Assembly (NCBI RefSeq): GCF_036370855.1
Contig: NC_088100.1
Location: forward strand, 107,800,387-107,864,386
Direction of reading: 5' to 3'
Source: Dromaius novaehollandiae
Taxonomy: Eukaryota > Chordata > Aves > Casuariiformes > Dromaiidae
DNA length: 64,000 nucleotides
The notes under the pieces were generated by a model. It worked only from the letters and a program-made list of their open reading frames with translations. It was not told the DNA's origin and did no database searches. The position numbers and the translations under genes are program-made. How positions within the stretch are numbered: the first letter of the stretch is position 1; each line of letters begins with the position of its first letter. Below are positions 1 to 35,500 of this stretch, piece after piece.

Positions 1-58
1 AGATGATGATGAAGAGGAGGAGACATCTCCAAGGAAAAGACCTCGTCTGGGTTCATAA
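1..58 (+). CDS. PPP4R3B: PPP4R3B (SMEK2), 3' end of last coding exon (partial)
   Basis: The window opens inside a reading frame that starts at base 2, encodes three Asp and four Glu, then TSPRKRPRLGS, and stops with TAA at 56-58. An acidic run followed by a basic Lys/Arg/Pro tail is the usual C-terminus of the PP4 regulatory subunit 3 family, where the basic part acts as a nuclear localisation signal. PPP4R3B targets the PP4 catalytic subunit to substrates in the nucleus and at centrosomes. The assignment to the B paralogue rests largely on synteny: CFAP36 follows tail to tail and CCDC88A lies beyond, as in human 2p16. Only 18 codons and the stop are visible, so the sequence alone would not separate paralogues with certainty. 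Exon start and upstream exons lie outside the window. Confidence 0.82.
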   Translation, partial: DDDEEEETSPRKRPRLGS

Positions 59-76
59 AAGAAACCAAAACTTTGG

Positions 77-82
77 AATAAA
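77..82 (+). terminator. PPP4R3B: Proximal poly(A) signal AATAAA
   Basis: A canonical hexamer lies 18 bases after the PPP4R3B stop codon. The downstream sequence is T-rich but only weakly GT-rich, so it would give a very short 3'UTR isoform if used. Confidence 0.35.
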
Positions 83-319
83 CTTTTATTACGGGGTTTC
101 AAATGCTGCAACTGTTTCAAGAGCTAAAAAGAATCTGATTCAGAAAGCTTTTTCCCATGAGTATTTAAGATAATACAAGGAGTAGCAAAAGAAACTCAGT
201 ATATCAGCTAGAAAGGGTTAGTTCTGTAAACACAAGGCATCCAAGGAACTTGATATCTTTCTAGTAAATAAGGAGTCTGCCATTCAGGCTGCAAAATAAA
301 TTTTAAAAATTAAAAAAAA

Positions 320-332
320 GGGGGGGGGGGGG
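320..332 (+). repeat. Poly(G) run, 13 bases
   Basis: An uninterrupted G run follows an A run. It lies within the probable PPP4R3B 3'UTR. Its length is likely polymorphic and prone to sequencing error. Confidence 0.9.
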
Positions 333-700
333 TAGTATTCAGAACCTGGATGATGGCTTCTCAGCAAGGAAAGTCTCAGGTTTTGGGAGGGCATGGGGAG
401 GGAAATGTATGGTAAACAGTTTTTTAAATATTGCAGGGTTTCCCCAGTGTTTAACAGAACTAGGAAAAAGTGTCAAGCTTAAATTTTGAACCCAGTAATC
501 TTAATTTTGTAATGGTGCTGTCAGTTGTGTTCTTTTAGCAATGCCTCTTTTAAAAAAAATTTTTAAGGGAAAACTAATTGTATTTGCATAAGAACAATCC
601 AGATTTTGGGACCATTATTACAAATTAAACCATATTTCTCATGGTTGGAGGGAGGAACACTGCAGTTACAGTGCATGTTGCATTGTTTAAAGCAATTAAA

Positions 701-706
701 AATAAA
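701..706 (+). terminator. PPP4R3B: Candidate internal poly(A) signal AATAAA
   Basis: A canonical hexamer is followed by the T-rich segment TTTGTATTTTTC. It is a possible intermediate 3' end of the PPP4R3B transcript. Confidence 0.3.
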
Positions 707-2751
707 TTTTAATTTGTATTTTTCAAGAGGAGAAAAAGGAAGCTGGATTCAAAATGGACAGTTTTGCTTGTTTTTTCAATTAGATATCCAATAATATCTA
801 TGCCAAGGAACGATAGCTTCCAAAATACCTCTAGGAACTGCTTGTGTCAAACTCGTGCTTTGAACTGCACACCCGTACAGCTGTCATTTTCATTTTATGG
901 ATGATACAGAATTGAATCATTTTCTGCTTTGTTAAATTGAGCTGTCTCCTCTCTGAGCAGCAAGTGTATTTTCATATTTGCAAGTTTAAATTGTATAATT
1001 GAGGTGGTAATAAGAAACACTAACAGGTTTTTCATAGGGATGAATTTAGCGGCATTTAACACCAAAGTCATTTTGGACCAAGATGGAATTATTACTAACA
1101 AGACACCAGTCTTTGAGGCAGAATCAACAAGCAGCACCTGAATCTGGGTGTAACATGAAAGCTGCTTTTTTAAAAGATAAAAGCACATTCCATGTAGGTA
1201 AGCAAATGGCAACAAAAATAGGTGAAATGATAGAGGCAAACAGGCTAGGTTTTATTTTCAAGAGCAGCAAGTGAACTGTAAATACTTTAATGTTAGTTTG
1301 CCCATATGTGATCTGAGATCATGAAGTGAGAGGAAATTTCCCAACAACAATTAATGTGTCAGAAATGTTAAAATACAAAACCAGCTGCAATCCACCACAT
1401 AGATCACTCTTGTAATATGTGTTATGGGTCCATTTCTCCTGGAATAGTTTAAACTGAAGCAGTTTCTCTGTTTTGGAGATTTTGTAGTTAATTTTAATTT
1501 TAGCTATTGTTTGGAAAAAGATGGGCTGTCTGTGTAGATATGAAGTATAGTTTTTTCCATAAAACAGAAGTTTATTTTGTATTAAAAATACCACTGTACT
1601 TGTTTTACACCATTTGTATACATGTGGTGATATTAATGCTGAACTGTAAAATTCAGGAATTAAAATGTGACCCTGTAATTCCATAATTATTGCTCTTGTT
1701 TGGTTTGTTGTACATGGTAAGTTAACTCAAAATTTTAAGTGTGGCCATTTTAGAATATTCTTTAAGACTAGTTATCCATGCAATTTTAAAATAATTATAT
1801 ACCATTAGATCAAATACCCAACAGAATGCCTGATTTCTTACCAGCTAGTAAGCGAGACACAAAGCATTCTGATGGATGACAGTTCATGTGAGTGGACCTG
1901 GGGAAAATGATGTTGCCCTTTGTGGGCTCCAGGCAACCAAGAATGGGACTCCTTATTTTACCTGTGCGATGAAAACACCCTGTAAACTCTTAGCGCAGTG
2001 ACTGAGGAGGTATTTTGCTGGTAAAGTGTAGTTGCTATGTCATCACCATATGCTCACTCCCTTGCTGATGATCATCTGTGGTCTTTTGCCTTTTTTGGCT
2101 TTTTTTTCCCCCTCTGATGAGTCTTCTCTCCATCAGTAAAAATGATTAACTTCCTACAATGCCATACGTGCTACTCAAGCAGCTCAAAGTTACGCAGTAT
2201 GTGCCTTTACTAACCTGAGAAAATCATGTTACCTGGTCTGTTGACCTTGGTGCTCCCAACTCTCCCTTTAAGAGCTACCCAAAATAAGTTCTCTGATGGT
2301 CTCTGACAGAAGTGTGTTAGTTCTTGTTTGATTCCCTCCCCGCCCCGCCATGATCCCCAGTTCTCTTTTCTGAAGTACTGTCAGAAGCTTTAAAATACAT
2401 TCAAACCAGCTTGTCTTTTTTCTACAGCAAAAACAAGAATGTCATGAATTTTTATAGTTACTAGAAAAAGATTGTATGAAATGGCATTAGATGTCAAGTT
2501 TGATTTTTATTTTAAATGAATTTTTAAAATCCCTGTAGAAGGTGACATATGCAGCTCTCTAACTGGCTAATATCTTGGGTTGTCGCCTCCCTCAGGCAAC
2601 CAGAGATGCTTTTCCCATCTGACTTGGTAGGTGCTGCCTGGGTTCTGCTAGTGGGCAGTCCACATTCTCATGCCTGGGGCCCTTCCACTACCAATCTTTT
2701 TAGAAAAGAAAAGAACATCTGCCAACATGTATCAGTTATAAATGCTATTTT

Positions 2752-2757
2752 AATAAA
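2752..2757 (+). terminator. PPP4R3B: Best distal poly(A) signal for PPP4R3B
   Basis: AATAAA is followed about 20 bases later by TTGGTTG and a long T run, the typical GU/U-rich downstream element. This is the strongest signal combination on the plus strand before the convergent CFAP36 gene. Confidence 0.5.
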
Positions 2758-3217
2758 AAGTTACATGAAACTTGAATTGGTTGTTTTTTTTTTTTATTTG
2801 AGTTACTATTGCAGTCAAATGTGTAATGAGGTTGTGCAAATTATAGGCTCTTCTTTTTATGTCTAAGCCAAACACTGGTGAATGAGGTTTCTATGTGTTT
2901 TAGTTTTTTTTTTTTTAAAGAGTGGCTTTGGAACTTTTAAACTGCTGTTGTGATTTTTATAGTATTTACTCTTCAACTAAAGCAATTACTTTTATTTAAA
3001 AGTTGCATTCATAGCAAGATTAGGCCTAAGGCACTGGTAAACTGCCCCAAAGGTACATAAGATAGGATAATACTGAGTTACTGTGTAAATGTTTTGTCTT
3101 CTGACTTCAAGCTGCATTTATTGTTTCTCAAAAGGAAGATGATTATTGTATCACTTTCTTGTGAAATTACTTTATTGCATTTCACAGCTGAAAATAATTT
3201 GTTTATAATGACATTCT

Positions 3218-3223
3218 AATAAA
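3218..3223 (+). terminator. PPP4R3B: Alternative distal poly(A) signal AATAAA
   Basis: A hexamer lies 418 bases before the CFAP36 stop codon. The downstream context is A-rich rather than GT-rich, so it is weaker than the signal at 2752. Confidence 0.25.
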
Positions 3224-3342
3224 AGGAAAAGAACAAAGTTCTATATTTGGAAAAAAATCATTCACATTAATAGGTATTATTTTAACAATTATTTTTTAAC
3301 AGTAATTATTTTAATCAGTATCTGATTTTGTTCTACTTTAAT

Positions 3343-3423
3343 ATGGCTGAGGCCAGTAGTTCACAAAATTTGTATGCTGAGGTGATGTTAAATGGCCTCA
3401 CTTCTGAGTACATTCCAGTGAAA
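3343..3423 (+). other. Exon-like short ORF ending at a splice-donor consensus
   Basis: An ATG at 3343 in good context (A at -3, G at +4) opens a frame of 27 codons beginning MAEASSSQNLYAEVML. It runs to AAA and is followed at once by GTAAGT, a strong donor. Read through, the frame continues only 12 more codons to a stop. I do not recognise the peptide. It lies in the narrow gap between the 3' ends of PPP4R3B and CFAP36. It could be a first exon of a small unannotated transcript, a relic, or chance; no acceptor or second exon was identified. Confidence 0.2.
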
Positions 3424-3581
3424 GTAAGTCTCCAGCATTCTGGAAAGTACATGTGTTTTTAGTGTATTTCAATGTAACTTCAAATATTTATATTCAAAGA
3501 ACTGAGTTACTTGTGTGAAAGCTCTAAAAAGAATTAAGTGTAATACATTTTAAAACATCCATCCAATTATTGGTTAGATAA

Positions 3582-3587
3582 TTTATT
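3582..3587 (-). terminator. CFAP36: CFAP36 candidate poly(A) signal
   Basis: TTTATT on the plus strand reads AATAAA on the minus strand, about 54 bases after the CFAP36 stop. Further minus-strand AATAAA copies lie at 3171-3176 and 3117-3122. Use of those would make CFAP36 transcripts approach or overlap the distal PPP4R3B end. Confidence 0.45.
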
Positions 3588-3640
3588 CTAAAAGAAACTA
3601 CTCATGTTCTTAAGTTCTGCAAGGAGCAAGCTTCTTAAAA

Positions 3641-26859
<23,219 letters not shown>

Positions 26860-26920
26860 CTAACGGCCAGGAGGCTGAGAACGGCAGCGCGCGGGGGCCG
26901 CCGGGCGGCCGTTAGGGCGG

Positions 26921-26960
26921 CGCTGCGCTGCGCTGCCCTGCGCTGCGCTGCGGCGGCGGC
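26921..26960 (+). repeat. GCGCT pentanucleotide tandem tract
   Basis: Repeats of CTGCG/CGCTG with one CCCTG interruption run into GGCGGCGGC, within the CpG island. Confidence 0.8.
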
Positions 26961-27867
26961 TGTTAACGGGCGGGTCGAGCGGCGGGAGGCCGAGCTCCGG
27001 TGTGCGCCTCGGCCCCGCTTCGAGGCGAGCTCCCGGGTCCTCCCCGCGCGGGGAGGCGGGGCGGAGGGCCGGCTCCCCGGCGGTGAAGTAGCCGTCCGCG
27101 CCCGGGCTGGCTGGTGGTGCCGTCTCCGCTGCTGGTGCTCAGCCCACACGAAAGCTGCGTTTTTCAGCGTGCCTTGCCGCTGTGGAAGTGTGCTCCTCGG
27201 TGCTCGTTGAAATCTCCATGCTAACCAAGGTTATTTAAAGTTTGTTTATGTGATGTCCATTCATGCTTAAGAATTTGACATGTGTAACCCAAGTAGGTAT
27301 GTTTTCTTGCTTTGGGAGATTTTGGCTGGGAGAGGAATTGTCAGCCCAAGGACGGCAGTTAAGAGCTACAGTAGCTTGCATGGGGTCAAGGACTGTAGTG
27401 CTATTCCGTGTAATCAGATCATGGTTTAAAGGGACGTGCACATTATCCACAAGTACGTTGGCATTAAAAGATATACTCGAAATTAGATCAGATGTTAGAT
27501 AATCATTTAATGCAGCATCTCAGACTAGAGAACAAAATAATCACAAAAATAGTTTTGTTAAGCTAAGGACAGCGTGAAGTGAAAGATCTAAGTGTAATGC
27601 TTGTAATTTTTTCTTACAAGCCCTTTTTAAAAAAGCCTTTTAAGTATAGCGATGCTAATATGGTCTTTCTAATTTAATTGACGTAAGTGGGGACTAAGCC
27701 CTATAAACCAGGAAAATAATGATTTCTGCTGGCAATCAGATGTTGGTCAGCTGACTGTGGACAGCTATTCAGAATCCACCCTTGGTTCGATAAGGATATA
27801 CACAATACTACTGAAAATCTAAGGAGGTAGACACTAACTATGCTGCATATTATCTACCAGTTTCACG

Positions 27868-28048
27868 GTGAGGGTTATGAAACACTGGAACAGGTTGCCC
27901 AGAAAGGCAGGTCTCCCCATCTCTCAAGATACTCACTACACAACTGGAAGTCCTGAGCAACCTGATCTAAGCTGGCCCTGCTTTGAGGAGGGCTTGGACC
28001 ACATGATCTCCAGAGGTCCAATCTAGCCTAAATTATTCTATGATTCTT
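27868..28048 (+). mobile_element. CR1 LINE 3'-end fragment
   Basis: CTGGAACAGGTTGCCCAGA, then CTGATCTAAGCTGGCCCTGC, GGGCTTGGACCA, GATCTCCAGAGGTCC and the tail ATTCTATGATTCT are the ordered blocks of the CR1 3'UTR. It is truncated to about 180 bp and non-coding. Confidence 0.93.
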
Positions 28049-31000
28049 CTGTCAATCATATATTAATTTTATATAACAGTGAAGGTTTGGCTTATATTTT
28101 TGGTTTATGTAACAGTAAAGATGTGGATGGTAAGCCTGTATGTATGATGGAAAAAAAATATTTTCAACCCATGTTTTATTGTGGTATTACTTAGCAAACA
28201 GTAAATAAAACTGGAGTATTCCTACCTAGCTGCTGTATCTAGTGCTCTAATTCCAGATACCTGAAGTGTTATAAAACTTAAAATGTTACCCAAACAGGAG
28301 GTGTTGTAAAACTTATTTAAAATGTTAACTAATCATCAGGCCTTGGTAGGAACACAGACACTTTAGCATAATTTGTCACTTAGCAATTTTGTAAACACCC
28401 TAAAGTATGAGAATTAGGAAATAATTTCCAAGGCAAAATGTATGAAGGTTTACATTAAAACTTAATTGCTTGGGTATTTTTTGTTAGTGCTGATATTTGG
28501 GGACACATTTCTTTTCTCCATTAAAATTAATGTAATTTTTGTAACTTTCCTCACCTATTTCACTGCTGAAAGAGTGAAAATTTTTCCTAATACTTAAATT
28601 TATTCCCCTCATAATGTTGGATGACTCCTTGCTTTGCTTGTGTGTGTTACTGATAAGAGAAAAAAGAACTATTTTAAATACTCTTTTTATGCAAGCGAGG
28701 AACATGTGGTTGTGACAGTTAGTCAACTGAGGGTCTCGTTCTTGCTCAAGAAAAACTCTTGTTGACATTAATGAGATATACCTGCATAAAGGTACAGCAC
28801 TGGGTGTAGACGAATTCATTTCCATCTCAAAGGTAACCACTACATGTTATCTTCACTATAGGGAAGTGTTTGATCAGGTGCACTTAACTTTGTCATTTTA
28901 ATCAGATATTGCCCTGGAAAACCTTTTGATTTTTCTTTTGCAAATCACTTACACTCCTTTAGATGATCAGTGCTTCTGTTTCTACAGCCATGTTCTGTGG
29001 TTTGAGACATCAGTAGTATAAGCTATTACTTGCCTACTGAACAGCTACCTCAAATTTATTTTGAGTGTTGACATAATTTAAATACTAATTCAGGCTCACA
29101 TGATTGTAAAGTATGTTCACTTCTTGTATATATAATCTGCTATAAATGATTATGTAGGATTCTTGGAGTAGTATTTTAATTTTGCTCAGTAGCTGTCAGT
29201 AGTCATTCTGTGTTATGTCAGGTCATGCTAGCTCTACTAGCCCTGTCAGAAAATAATGTTTCTCCACTGTGGTAGTCTCTTCCTCCCTTAGCATTCTCAT
29301 GAAGTGTCATACCTATTGCACACTGGCTATGTTTAAGGGAATCCCTTCCAGCTGGTTGCATGGCTGTCAAGACTGTCAGGGATTTAGCTTTTTCCTTTGG
29401 AAGCCAATATATTACTTTCATTCTTGGTTTAAGAGCTCTCTGAACAATAAGCTAGGAGCTCGAGAACTGTCATGTGAATATATTTTGCTAGAATTCTTCT
29501 CTTGTCCAAAAACCAGATGGAGTATGTGAGAGACTATTGAGGGAATTTATTGATTTAGAGTACCAAAAACCTTAAGCTATGTCAGGCAGGTATCTTTGAA
29601 TTCACCGGAGTGAGATAACCTCACAGAGAGCTTGCTTGTAATACTTTTGATGAAGATAGGTTGGGATGGAGGGAAGCAAGATTCTGATTAAGTGGCAGCA
29701 TTCTGAAATTGCATGGGTATGTCTGGCTTTTGTTCAACTGGAAAAAAAATCCACTTTGTTTGTAAAGAAATAAAATATTTGTGCTTATTTTAACTTCTCA
29801 TGATATAAAAAGTGTGCATGAGTGGAAAAATGGGTAGAATCCATATAGCTGACCATGGACTTGCAGTACTTAAACACTGTTTAGGCAGTGATAAGTAAGT
29901 CAGGCCTGGAGGCAGCAGTAGTGCTGATCAGTGAGTGACTCTGCCATTTGTCTACTTTTCTGTCATGTAACTGAGAGAATGCGTGTTGCAGCTATTAGTG
30001 AAACCCCTGCAGTCCTTGTCAGCCCTTCTTGCCACCCTCTGTGCTGACAAATCTCTACCTGAGAAAAAAAAATTACAAGAGGCAATAAACACCCAATATG
30101 AAATGGTACTGGAAACTGGCTATATGAAACTGGAAAACTTGAAGGGAATGGGCTAGGGCTTAGACCTCTGGAGTTTCATATTTTGCTTCTCCTTTGAATG
30201 AATTAGGTAAAAACGTATGCTTGGAAACTAAATAGCATCTAACATTCAGATGTGACGTCTGAAAAAGAATAGCACATATTTGAAGACACACTGTTTTTCA
30301 CATTATACTAGAGAGCTCATGAACAATACTTACAGGAATTCATATGAAACCTTAACAGTTTTATAATTTTTGTAATTGCTATTGATGAATTATAATGAAG
30401 AGGTCATAATGCAAAAACAATTTTATTCTTTGCATCGCACACTATATATTGGTGCACACAGCTGTATTATATGACATGCCAAAAGCATCTGACTTTTCTT
30501 GCTTATGGTAACTATACTTGTCTTTACTGACTTTAGCTGAGATATGTCTAATATAGACCTTTGACACTGAGAAAAATCTATTTATTCTTTCAACAAGGGT
30601 AATATTTTATTTTTCACTTTTTATTAGTTGCATAATATGTGAAGTGTTTCCTATTAGTTACAAGGAAAATTGCTAAAGTAATTAGTTTGAGGGAATTGTG
30701 TCCACTACAATCAAAACCATTTGTCATCTCATATGAACCGGCCAAATATTATTATGCTCTCAGATGGTCAGAGTGAACACTTGAGTTAGTGTTTTGGGTT
30801 TTGTTGTTAATAATATGAAAGCTAGAGCAGGAAACGCTCTCCTGTCTGATTCATGAAAGAGCAATTATCACTTAATTTTCCATCTTCTCTATACAGGTTA
30901 CTATATTGGACATTTTGACATACTCTTGGTTCATCACTTTATATATACACTGACAAGCAAATTTGTCAAGCCTTTTCAGTCTCTTCACTTACCAGAGAAT

Positions 31001-32374
31001 TCTTTATGGCAGTAGCCAATTCTTTTCACCTCCAATAAATTCCACTCATATGCATAATGCAGCAAATGTACACAAAGTCCAAAGTATCTTTTCTTCAATC
31101 TCTCTTTTATCAAAGAATTTCTGCACTGATAGCTTTTTTTTTCCCACTAGTATCTGCAAAAATATACTAATGTATCATTTTTATTACTTTATTAATACCT
31201 CCAAAAACTTACAGGCATCCTAATTTTGTATTAAGTATAAAATTAAGTTTATAAACAATTGGTTTTCATTTGTCTTTAGAACAGAAATATTTAACAGTTA
31301 CAATCACAATATAGCCCTACATCTGAATATTTCAACATATCAGTCCATGAGCACTTTACTGGATTGCATCTCATCAGTATAAGGGAAGCCTTCATTAAGT
31401 AGTTAGAATAACTGTTCTCTGGCATCAAAATACAATATTATAGTAGACAGCACCACTTGTAACTAAGAAATATTTTCCCCTGGAAAAGATGGCCTTGAAA
31501 AAGCACATAAGTTTAAGAGGAAAACAGTTGTGTTAACTGTCCTGATTGAATCTTGGCATCTTTTCATCCACACTTAGGCCTATAGCACAATAACAAGGAC
31601 AAAGTCTTGAGAATATATGACTCATCATTGATGAATGCCATTGGTGATCCTTTGCTACCTTTATGAATTCATTTATCTTTGGGTAAAAAAAAAAAAAGAA
31701 TTATATCTCTTTTATTAGGTACTGTTGCACAGTATTCATTTCACCATTGTATACACTCAGGTCCTAAGGGTATTTACAAGACAGGCAGTCCAGGCATTGA
31801 TCTGTGCTAGTTTTGATGTTTGAAAAATTGATACCCATACAAACAGTTTTTAGTTTATTGTAAATGGTCAAGATTAATGAATTCAAAAATGTTTTAAAAA
31901 GAAATAAAAAGTGAGGCAGGTGAGCTTTTAACTATTGGCAAAACAAAGCTAGTTTTGATGCCACCTTTAATTTCTTCCTTTTAATTTTTCACTGTGGATA
32001 ACTTTGTTGACTTTTGAGTGATTCTGAGGATATTGGCAAAAGTGCAAAATATAGATGAAGGAATTAAAGTCTAAACAAATAAGTAATAATAAGACTGTTT
32101 ATGGTAACTGTAAATCTACCTAATTTGTAAAATCTAATAAATAGTCTTGTAACAGTTATAAATATTTTCACCTTGGCAAACATTTTCCAATTTGTTTTCA
32201 TATGTTTTATTTTTTGGAGGGTAATTTTTAGGGATTAATAATATCTCTGACAGGAAATTTCAGACTTGTTTTATGAATCTCATCTCAAAGAGAACTTTGA
32301 TCTCAATCAGTCTTCTGAAAAGCTGTGATTCAAAGACCATGTTCTTCAAGGTAACTAGGGACCTGTAGGGCTGG

Positions 32375-32520
32375 GACAGGCCACAGGAAGCTGTGTAGTC
32401 CTTCCCACTTTTTCTGCATAGCAAAAGTATACTTAGACTCTCCTTGACATATTTTTGTCTAACTTGTTCTTCAAAACTTCTAATAGAAGGGATTCTACAA
32501 CCTTCTCTGTATCCATTTTT
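32375..32520 (-). mobile_element. Ancient CR1-like LINE relic
   Basis: TTTTTGTCTAACTTGTTCTT, CAAAACTTCTAAT, GGGATTCTACAACCTTCTCT on the plus strand match a decayed reverse complement of older amniote CR1 3' ends (TTGTCTAACCTGTTCTTAAA, GATTCCACAACCTCCC). It is strongly diverged. Confidence 0.6.
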
Positions 32521-35500
32521 TCTACTAGGTCTACAAATAAGGGTTACTACATGTAATGGAAAGGCTATGGGAACACAGTGTAATTGTATATTTAGTAATG
32601 TGGAGAAAAAAGGTACATCATATACTGTATTTAAGATGTATAAAAATACTGTGCTTTTCTGTGTTACCTTCTAAATTTCTAAAAAGTTTTCTAATTCAAT
32701 TTGTGACTTCCTATGGCCTCTAAATTTGTGCATTTCATAAATTTTTAAGCTTTTGTTTTTACTCTAGCAAAATATGAACTGTTCTGCAAATTGTGGGCTG
32801 GAACTTGATTCGTATGACTATACCATGCAAAGATGGGCAGAGCTTCTGACATCAGCAGGATAGCTCTCTTGAGAATTAGTTTTCAAAATTAAGCCTTACA
32901 GCTCCAAGCTTGCTCAGATTGACATGCTTGTGTGCATGCACTTTCTCTTTCTTCATTTTCTACCTGATCCTGCTAGAGAAAAGCATCCTGAAGTTAGCAG
33001 CCAGAGAATCAGAGTAACACATCTATTTTGTCTGGGAACCCAGGGAAGATTTGTTTCCTGACTGCCCAGCTACAAAATATTTGCTATGAGAAAAAAGAAA
33101 GCATGAGGGTCTGCTTTGTGACAGCATGACTGCTCTTCCAGGAGAATCTATATTTATATAAAACAATGAAAACAAAATCTAACAAACACTGTCTTCTCAC
33201 ATGTATTTTGATTCACTGGGCAAACATTATGGTCAGAGCTAAACTTCTATCCTGTTTATCATATATCGGTCTCACATGAATGTCAACATACATATTGCTT
33301 GACAATTCCTTGCACATATTTTTCATTCTCCTTTTTTTATACAACTACACATGCCAAAAGATACTAATAAATGTAAATGTATATGTTTATTCTTCTTCAT
33401 TTTTCACCAGGAAGATACTGAATATGTTCTAGCAAGTTTAAGTATTTTTTTAATTTGTACCATTTAACATGCACTTAAGAAAGTTCTTTGTACTCTGCAG
33501 TTCTTACATAAAATGTTTAATTAAGCTGTTTGCCAACATCGGTAAGTTTGTACCACATAGTCTGCCTCTGGCACCTGGTTTAACACATGTGCATTGGTTT
33601 TTTTTTCCAGGATATTCTTCAGTCTAATAGGCAGAGTTAAATGCCACTTTCGGTTAAAAGGTGAACAGTGAAATTGCTAATCAGTTGTTTTCATTTACCA
33701 TTATTCATTGATTAGTTTTTCTTCAAAAATTGTACACTTCAGTGTCTTTATTGTACTTTAGTCAAAGCTAAAATAGAAGTGTAATTGGTTTTAGAAAAAG
33801 CAAATGCATTGAAGACTACTTAAGTAAAGTCAAATAAATGCCGTTAGGAATCATTTGAGTTACCTGTATTTTCTTTTCCTCCTAGGAATATTGAATCCTG
33901 CAGGAACTTCTGAAGATCTTTCTGTTCAGGACTTTTTCTTTCATTTTATAAAGCTTTTCTTTTCTCCTCTTACATGAATGTTTTATACAAATGTAATGTT
34001 CTGTTGGAACAGAATTCATCCTGCATAAGATGCTGTTTCTAGCTCTGCTGTTCCAAGGGCAGGGCAGGAACCAAACTGATTCAGATATGTCACAGTCCAG
34101 CCACCAGTTTCTTTGTGCCCCTGGGCAAAGCAAGCCACCACTAGACCCTTGTGCAGGTACATTGTCCTTCTGTGTTTGTCTATACACACCTCGCCTGTGT
34201 TGTGATGCTGAAGGGGGGACCAGAACCCCTTTCTACCATCCACATGAGGTATGAAATAGCAATTTGGCTCCTTTTCCCCATTATAGCTGTGCATGAGTCC
34301 ACAAGAAGGATTTATTAGAGACATAAGTATTTTTAACATAGCCCCTGCTCTCTTTTGTCCTATATTTTTTTCTACTGTCTTCTCCAATAAAAATGTCCAA
34401 AATGACAGGTGAGTATTTTCACTAAAAATGAGCAGACTGATTTATTACATAAGAAACTACCTGACTGCTGACTCCAAACCCCCAGCTCTATTTTAAGAGC
34501 CCATATCATTCATATTTTAAGCTTTCATATAATGATTATTATTCTTAGTTAAATTATCTAATGTTAAAAGTTGCAAAGTCCAACATCTAATGCTTTCACC
34601 TGATGATATGTGGAAATAAAAGATATTAAAAAGTACAAGATTACTTATTTATTCCCTCTTTTAATTTTCTTTTTTTCATTTATATACTTGCCCCAAACTG
34701 TAAACTATGTGCATTTTATCCGTACATTTATCCAAAAGCCTGTCCATACATTTGATTCCACATATTTTTCCCAAAGCAAATTGTATTATCCATTTACCAA
34801 AAATATGATTTATTGACATATATACAAGTATACTTTTCACAGGAATTTTCTCCACACATTGACTAAGTACTTCAGAGTAATTGCGGTAGGGCTTTTACCA
34901 TTCATCTGAACATTTTGAATTCTAAAAGCCCTTCTAATGCTTTAGATTTTTCTGTCCAGCTTCAGCTGATTGCTATTGAAGGAAGACTAACTAGGTCAAG
35001 GTGAATGCTATGGTTTGATTTGAAGACTGTGAGCTTTGTTATTCCAGTCTCTTCTGGCAGTAAGTTCTGCAGCCGTGAGCAAGTTAACAAAATAAAAAGA
35101 ATAAGCCATGTCTCCTTCATTTTGAAGTTGACAGTTTCATTGAGCCAGGAAAGGTAGCATGTGAAGCCATAGCTATGGAGGATGAAATGGTATCAGTAAT
35201 GGTATGAGATGGCCACAGCAGGATGCGATCACATTATTCTCCCTTTCATTCCCTGTGTGTGACAGAAAGGGAACTCCTCTGAAATAGCTTATGAATTCTG
35301 TTATGGTTACTGGAATCTTTGCTGTCTAAATACATGAAATGATTTAATAGGAGGCCATAAAAATAAAAAGCAAGTCAGAAGAGAATGATAGCTCAAAATA
35401 AACCATGTCCTTGGCTACCTCTCTCCGCTCCATTCCTCTTTCTTCCCCATAGACAATCAGTATTATTAAGACAAAATGGCCAAACTGCTGGCTTGGAAAA

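Larger units (their letters stand above)
59..2775 (+). other. PPP4R3B: Probable PPP4R3B 3'UTR
   Basis: This AT-rich, non-coding stretch follows the PPP4R3B stop. It contains AATAAA hexamers at 77-82, 295-300, 701-706 and 2752-2757. The one at 2752 is followed within about 25 bases by a GT/T-rich stretch (TTGG, then TTG and a long T run at about 2777-2794), the usual downstream element. This makes cleavage near 2775 the best candidate for the long form, with shorter isoforms possible from the earlier signals. A 13-base G run lies at 320-332. No ORF here looks like a real protein. The exact end is inferred. Confidence 0.55.

Noticed and set aside
33882-34387. 101- and 123-codon minus-strand frames in the intergenic region
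   Set aside because: They overlap each other in different frames and show no domain or splice context that I can support.
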